Of a stretch of DNA of 64,000 nt, positions 58,565 through 64,000 are shown in pieces. The notes below the pieces were generated by a model. It was given only the letters and a program-made list of their open reading frames with translations, ran no database searches and was not told where the DNA came from. The stretch's first letter is position 1. Every line of letters begins with the position of its first letter. The stretch spans positions 1,364,001-1,428,000 of the forward strand of contig JALQBC010000002.1 in assembly GCA_023375675.1 (NCBI GenBank), given 5' to 3'. The DNA is from Cytospora piceicola (lineage: Eukaryota > Ascomycota > Sordariomycetes > Diaporthales > Cytosporaceae). The translations under genes were made by a program, and so were the position numbers.

Positions 58565-59040
58565 GGACGGAAGTCCCGTTGGTATGCAAGGAAAGAAGGC
58601 ATGAATGCGATAGCGAAGGGCGTTTGGGAAGGTTTTGTCACGCGTGCCATCTACAGCGCCAGGCTTGAGCATATAGACCACAAGCTGCCATCATGTTAGA
58701 GGTAGTGAGATGAATTTATGAAGACCCATGACAAAGACAACAGAGCGTGTCGATTGTGCTGTGCGTATTAAGAATTTGCCCAGTAGGTCTGAATCCGCGT
58801 GTCCTTATTACGCATCCGGGAGACTCGGCGGAATCTGGAATTGGATTTCAAATAGTAAGCTTACTGTGTATGAGCTTATGGTGGTTCAATTGTGACTCGC
58901 CGCTAGGCATTCAAACTTTAGCACCAAGTACGTTGCCACTGGTGTTGTGTCAGACATTCGAAAGTGGACGATGTTTCGGAGAATGAGCAACGGTCTTTAG
59001 AGACTCGCATACGGAAGGTTGTTGATCTTATTAGTATGCC

Positions 59041-59074
59041 TACCTAGGTAGGTAGGTACATTAGTACCTAGGTA
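59041..59074. repeat. Paired TACCTAGGTA palindromes
   Basis: Two perfect copies of the recurrent 10-bp palindrome, 14 nt apart, joined by GGTAGGTACATTAG. Confidence 0.8.
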
Positions 59075-59276
59075 TGTATGTAGTAGGCTTGCGACAGGCG
59101 AGGTGAGGTTCGGTTTGTTCTAGGTGATCAGCTTGTGGGTTTCATGTATGTATGATTCTAGCGCCTGTCGTATCCACAGAAGGGCCCACGCAATCGTAGA
59201 TGGGCAGGATGGGCACCCACTGACCAGCCTCCATATTACGCGAGATAAGGTCACCTCCCGGCCAAGGCACCCATCC

Positions 59277-59310
59277 TACAGCATACAGCATACAGCATAC
59301 AGCATACAGC
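59277..59310 (+). repeat. GCATACA tandem repeat
   Basis: Four to five adjoining copies of the 7-mer CAGCATA, upstream of the CBM48 gene. Confidence 0.8.
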
Positions 59311-59835
59311 CCCGAATAGACGACGGCAGGACGGCTTGACAGGTGGGAACCTTCTCTAGACTTCTTCAGCCACACACACCAACGCACACGCTGAGGTCGA
59401 TTGACTGGCTTTGAGGACAAGCAATCCCAGGTCCAACAATTTTTCCTTTCTTCGGGACTCATTTTTTCCCCTTTCTACTTACTCCCTAAGACCGTACCGC
59501 CTCTTCCGACACTTATCTAGGCATCTGCTGTATTGTCTTGCAACCGAGTCCGTAGCGACCCGAGAAACAAGAAACTTGTAATACGCACAGTCAAGAAGGA
59601 CCGGGGACCCAGTAATAATCAAACTGCTGCTGCTATATCGGTAACAGGTATCGATCGTCATTCATCATCAGCAAGTCGGCAAGCGGACTTAGCAACGAAA
59701 CTCAATCGCACAATAACCAACCCCCAACAATCTCAACGTCTTTTCTGTTGCTCCTAGCTTGTTCGCCCTCAACGTTCCTATCTCTTTCGCCGCATTCTCC
59801 CCCCGATATCTTTCAAAGGAACAACCAAAGTCAAA

Positions 59836-62800
59836 ATGGTTTCTTATACTTTTAGATGGTACGTCGGCATCACAATCGCATCGCAATCGCATCGCATCGC
59901 AACCACTTTCCTGCGCCGCTTGATCCCACTGCGGGCGCCGCCGTCGACCCAGGACCCCGAGCCCATTGCAGCCCGCCTCTGGTGCCGCATCACGAGGCGC
60001 AAATGCAGACCTGGCAACTCGAGCTCTCCGATCGGGGTCGACCGATGGCATGCGACAGCACTGGACAAGAGCTAACTTGGTGTTTCGTGACAGGCCGCAC
60101 GCCGGCGAGGACGTCTATGTGACGGGAACATTCGACAACTGGAGCAAGAGCGAGAAGATGGAGAAGGTCGGCGACGCGTTCGAGAAGTCTGTCGACTTGC
60201 CCGACACCTCTGACAAGATATACTACAAGGTCGGTTACAAAAGTCTCAATTGCCTGCGGGTGTCCGCTTTTTCTTCCCCATTATTCCAGTCAAGGCGCCT
60301 GTTCTGCGACCTCTTCCCTCGACGTTATGCCATGATACACCAAGCAGAGACAAAGATTGGATCGTCCAACGTGTCTGGTGGATCACAGATGCAGCCAGGG
60401 CGTTTCTCAAAGGGGACGTCACTGAGCAAGTTGCCCCGCCTTCAATTGATAAGTGCAGGTGTGAGGGGAGCTCAAAGTACTACGTACCAACCACTGGCCA
60501 CACACAAGCACACTCCTTCAATCCCCGAAGTCGAGCCCTGGAGCGAGTGAGTGAGTGAGTGGTGCTGGGCAGCGGCTCTTGCGGATCGCCGATAGCAGCC
60601 AGTCGTCCGTGGTCCCAAGAGCCAAGAAGACCGGACCGGTGAGCCAGTCATGCCGGACAGGGCACAGGCACAGGGCACACACATCTTGTTGATGTCACCC
60701 CGCGGCTCAAACTTTACTTTTTTCGCGCCTTGCTGCCGCGTGCGCGAGCTGCAGCGCAGCGCAGCGCAGCGTGCTGTTCATGTCAAGTCTGTCCCCCGCG
60801 CGCCTGTGAAAGTCAACTGGAGCGCCACCCAATATGCTCCACTGTCTCACAGCTCTCACAGCTGGGGCCCTGGCCACCCCCAATCGATCCTACATATATG
60901 ACGCAACATGGTTCGTGTCGGAAAGCTTCGACAGGCCGTTTACTGTTGGGGAAGACGCCGTATTATGTAGCACTTGTGCCATGCAGCGCGGCGGTGTGAA
61001 GAGAGAAAACCTGGAAGCGAATCGAGCGACATCTCATGGCTCCAGACCCAGGCAAGCCAAGCCAAGGCACCTTGACGGGCGACAAGCGCTGTTCCTTCTG
61101 GTCGCCTCGTGACCCCTCGTTTTTGGCTCCGAGGCAGTGGAGAGCTTGTGCCACGATGACCCCTGCTCTTTGCGGTCGATTATAGTGGGCAGGACTACCG
61201 ATATCCATTATCTGCCGCCGTTGTACTCCATTATACTTATCAGCCTCATCTCCCCCCTTCTCAACTAAGAGTTTTCCCAATTTCTTTCCCGTATCTTGCT
61301 TTTCCCTTAGCTTCTACTATCCTACAAGAAAAGAACACATCGACCTTTATACCTCTTACTGACACTCAACCCTCAATAGTTTGTTGTCGACGGTAACTGG
61401 ACAACCAACCCTACAGATACCCAGGAATTGGACGAAGGCGGAAACGAGAACAACGTCCTCACACCCGAAACTCTACTCAAGAGCTACCCTGCCACTTACG
61501 CCATCATGAACTCCGTCAGCGCAGACTCTACTACGGCCCAATTGGCCCAGGAGGTTCCTCTGGAGAGGGATACCAAGCCTGAGGCCGCACCAGCCACCGA
61601 GACAACCACCGCCGACGCCCCCGCTGACGCGAAGCCCGAAGATCTGCCCGGCACCTTCCCCGAGACGCCCGCTGATGAGCTCAACAGGGCTTTCGGCATC
61701 AACCCTCTCCCCGCTGCCGCTGGTGGGCTCAACCCTATCAAGCTGGCCCCCGGCGAGCCGATCCCCAACGACATCAAGACTGCCGACACGAACTCCAATG
61801 TCAGACTGGACCCTGAGTCTTACGAGAAGAGCGATGCCTTGCCTGGTGTGGACTTCCAGGATCTCAGCATTGCCCCTGTCTCTGGCACCATGATCCCCGA
61901 GTCGAGCTTGCCCATTGGCAGCGGCGAACTCAACATCAACTCTGTCAGCGCCGACTCCACGACGGCAGCTTTGGCCGCCGAAGTGCCCCTGGAGCCCAAG
62001 GTTCCTGAGGTCGTCAGGGAGAGCCAGGAGGAGGCTGGCATCGCTCCCGAAGCTAGCGGCATCGCAGAGGAGGTCAAAGAGAAGGAGCTGGTCGAGGAGG
62101 AGCTGAAGGAGAAGGTTCCTGAGGCCCCGTCAACCTCCGAAGGCACCGCTGGCCAGGGCACTGAGAAGTCCGAGGGCGACAAGACCTTCCTCGAGACTGC
62201 TGCTGCCACCGCTGCCGGTCTCAGCGCCGCCGCCGTGGCTACCGCTATTGCCACCAAGGACAAGGCTATCGAGACGGCTGCTCCCATCGCTGCCGAGAAC
62301 CTGCCTGACTCCGTCAAGGAGGTGCTGCCCGTTTCCGTGCAGGAGACGATCAATGCCACCAGCCAGGAGGCCACGATCGAGACTGTCTCCCCCGAGGTCC
62401 CTGCCGAGGTGAAGGAGTCCATCGTCGAGGCTGGCAAGAGCCCCGAGGCTGCCGCCAACACCGAGGCCGTTGAGGACAAGAAGGCGGTCGAGGCTGAGCT
62501 TCTGAGCGAGGTCAAGGCTGCCAACGTCGCTGCTGGCGAGGGCGCCAAGTCTGAGCCTGAGGCCGTCAGCCCCGAGGCCGAGCCTGTCAAGTCCGAGGCA
62601 GAGCCCGTCGTCGCCACCGAGGCACCCGCGACCCTGGAGCAGGAGGCGCCCAAGGTCGTCGAGCCCCCAGCGCCCGCTGCGGAGATCCCCGAGATTAGCG
62701 AGCCTACTGGCAACGGCGCCACCAACGGAGCCACCACCACCACCACTGCCAACGGCGCAGAGCCACCCAAGACCCCGGACCAGGAGGCATCCAAGAGCGA

Positions 62801-62924
62801 GGACAAGCCGGCCGGGGCCCTGACGCCCGGGTCGGCCAAGTCGGCCAAGTCGGACAAGAAGAAGGCGAACCGATTCTCCGGGTTCTTCGGCAAGCTCAAG
62901 TCCAAGATCTCCGGCGGCAAATAA
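59836..62924 (+). CDS. CBM48 (AMPK glycogen-binding-like) protein, Crp1/Mdg1-like
   Basis: Three exons: 59836-59858 (23 nt), 60094-60229 and 61380-62924, giving 567 aa. Intron 1 is 235 nt with a GCTAAC branch site. Intron 2 is 1,150 nt, very long for this window (GTCGGT donor, ACTGAC branch site, TAG acceptor). The joins restore one E-set/CBM48 domain at residues 1 to about 85: MVSYTFRWPHAGEDVYVTG, TFDNWSKSEKMEK, KIYYKFVVDGNWTTNP, NENNVLTPE. This head matches yeast Crp1 and Mdg1, linked to signalling and to binding of branched DNA. The rest is Ala/Glu/Pro/Lys-rich and disordered, with an internal repeat (NSVSADSTTA at 97 and 240). It ends in a basic amphipathic RFSGFFGKLKSKISGGK that could bind membranes (inference). 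An internal in-frame ATG at 61506 could start a short form. Confidence 0.88.
60230..61379 (+). other. 1,150-nt intron of the CBM48 gene
   Basis: It splits IYYK from FVVDGNW in the middle of a conserved domain, so its removal is required. Inside are a GAGT tandem (about 60,541-60,560), a GCGCA tandem (60,750-60,771) and a CT/A-rich tract (about 61,240-61,340) that resembles a promoter leader. No protein family is seen inside. Confidence 0.7.
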
Positions 62925-64000
62925 GCAGTGTCTCTCCGCTCTCGGAACGAGCTTTTTTTTTCCTTTCATTTCTTCCATGTTGGGGGTCGAATGTCTAAAT
63001 TTCCTCGATACCGTCCCGCGATGTTCATGATATCTCCTTGTCCACCTGTCCATCTTACCTCGAGATCAGTCAGGACAGTATCTCTCAAATACCCTTTCCT
63101 TTTTGACTTTTTTTTCATACTTCTGCTCTCTACTCTTCCCGTTAGAGGGGAGCTGAACCACAATAATCTTTAAAACATTCATACTGATCTTGTCACTTCA
63201 TACATACATACCCCCTCTAACGCACGCCCCGTTCGAGAACGCACTCGGTCTTTAATAAGCTTGGGAAAGGAAAGAGACGAGGAGATTTGGTCGATCTTTC
63301 TCTGCTTGTCATGTTACGGGATATGCATGTATTTTGTATGTGTATGGGACTTTGTGTGCGACCACGATGATTTAAAATGCAAGCTTCGGGGGTTGTGGGT
63401 GGTATCTCTTTTTCCCATCAAGATTCGGAGGTCCTTATTTAGTTTCTACAAATATGATGAGATCTTATCACCCGCTACAGGGTTTCCCAACATGGTCAGT
63501 CGTGCGTGTGTAACTGGAAAGGCTGCGTTTGTGTATCAATCCGTAAATCGAACTCGATCCGTTGTTGTATTGACCATGATTTTCGAGCTGCGCGGGACGA
63601 CGTGTACGACGTGCGCCGGATCGTCTGTAGATCAGTCTCGGGGAGTGTTCGTCATCTGCGTGTAGAAATGGCCATTGGGGATTATCCACCCAGTACGGAG
63701 GTGAACATAAATGGAGCCGGCGGACGGGCTGTGCGTCCTACCAGCGGGACGGGACTGGGAATCTCGGATGGAAGTGCTACAGAGCAAGACGAGATCATGA
63801 TCGCCGATCCTGGATAACCTTGAATTTCTTGATATGGTCTCTTTAGGGTTTGTAGGCTGGCTTCGCACCTGGCCTGGCATGCCGCCGCCGACGATGAAGG
63901 CCAACTTGTTAGCATCAAGAGTGTCAAATATGCAAGACAACAAAAGGTACCGTCTAGTATCACGCTCTGGGCCCAGGACACAAGCCAAGAGGAAGAGATG
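62925..64000. other. Window end, no gene supported
   Basis: It starts with the CBM48 gene's 3' UTR. A few frames at 63.5-64.0 kb on both strands have no recognised similarity. The last 330 nt could belong to a gene that continues past the window, but I cannot choose a strand. Confidence 0.4.

Larger units (their letters stand above)
58565..59835. other. Intergenic with palindromes and a 7-mer tandem
   Basis: No gene supported. TACCTAGGTA is at 59041-59050 and 59065-59074, and a GCATACA tandem follows. The right part (59,450-59,830) is a C/T/A-rich promoter or leader for the CBM48 gene. Confidence 0.4.

Noticed and set aside
61820..63053. Two long minus-strand frames (366 and 307 codons) opposite the CBM48 gene
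   Set aside because: Low-complexity Ser/Ala or Gly/Leu sequence produced by the biased sense strand.

Overview
The window is nuclear DNA of a filamentous ascomycete (Pezizomycotina), most likely a Sordariomycete. The genes are eukaryotic, with short introns (mostly 57-160 nt) using GTRNGT-like donors, CTAAC/CTGAC branch sites and CAG/TAG acceptors. They sit 0.5-3.5 kb apart on both strands, and the proteins match fungal families. The intergenic DNA is full of a 10-bp palindrome, TACCTAGGTA. I cannot name the species.

Layout: (1) 1-12.1 kb: NOT3 of the CCR4-NOT complex (minus), D-aminoacyl-tRNA deacylase (plus), cyclophilin-40 (plus), and a long PH/C2/RasGAP protein of the BUD2 type (minus). 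(2) 12.1-25.8 kb: a looser, accessory-like stretch with microsatellites, an intact Tc1/mariner DD34E transposase, a small orphan gene with an internal duplication, a very GC-rich short-chain dehydrogenase, an acidic orphan protein, and a 3.3-kb gene-poor gap. (3) 25.8-44.7 kb: a bis-heme ferric reductase (plus), the trifunctional C1-tetrahydrofolate synthase (minus) diverging from eIF3i (plus), the ISWI ATPase (minus) diverging from a small HAPSTR1-like protein (plus), and an Alba-like protein (minus). (4) 44.7-64 kb: an AHC1-type C2H2 protein of the Ada acetyltransferase complex (plus) behind a long CT-rich leader, a GPI-anchored eight-cysteine protein (minus), a voltage-gated proton channel (minus), an RNF10/Mag2-type RING ligase (plus), a small hydrophilic protein (plus), and a CBM48 (Crp1/Mdg1-like) protein (plus) with a 1.15-kb intron.

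Most genes are conserved housekeeping genes (mRNA decay, translation, translation quality control, chromatin, folate metabolism, chaperones) and do not form a biosynthetic cluster. The less ordinary items are the Hv1-type proton channel with an R-R-K voltage sensor, the folate enzyme whose in-frame leader ends in a mitochondrial cleavage motif (one gene, perhaps two compartments), the long intron and internal repeat of the CBM48 gene, the undecayed transposase, and the dispersed palindrome. I found no tRNA, rRNA, CRISPR array or secondary-metabolite cluster. All splice sites were deduced by hand from sequence and family conservation. Exon sums were checked to be multiples of three.
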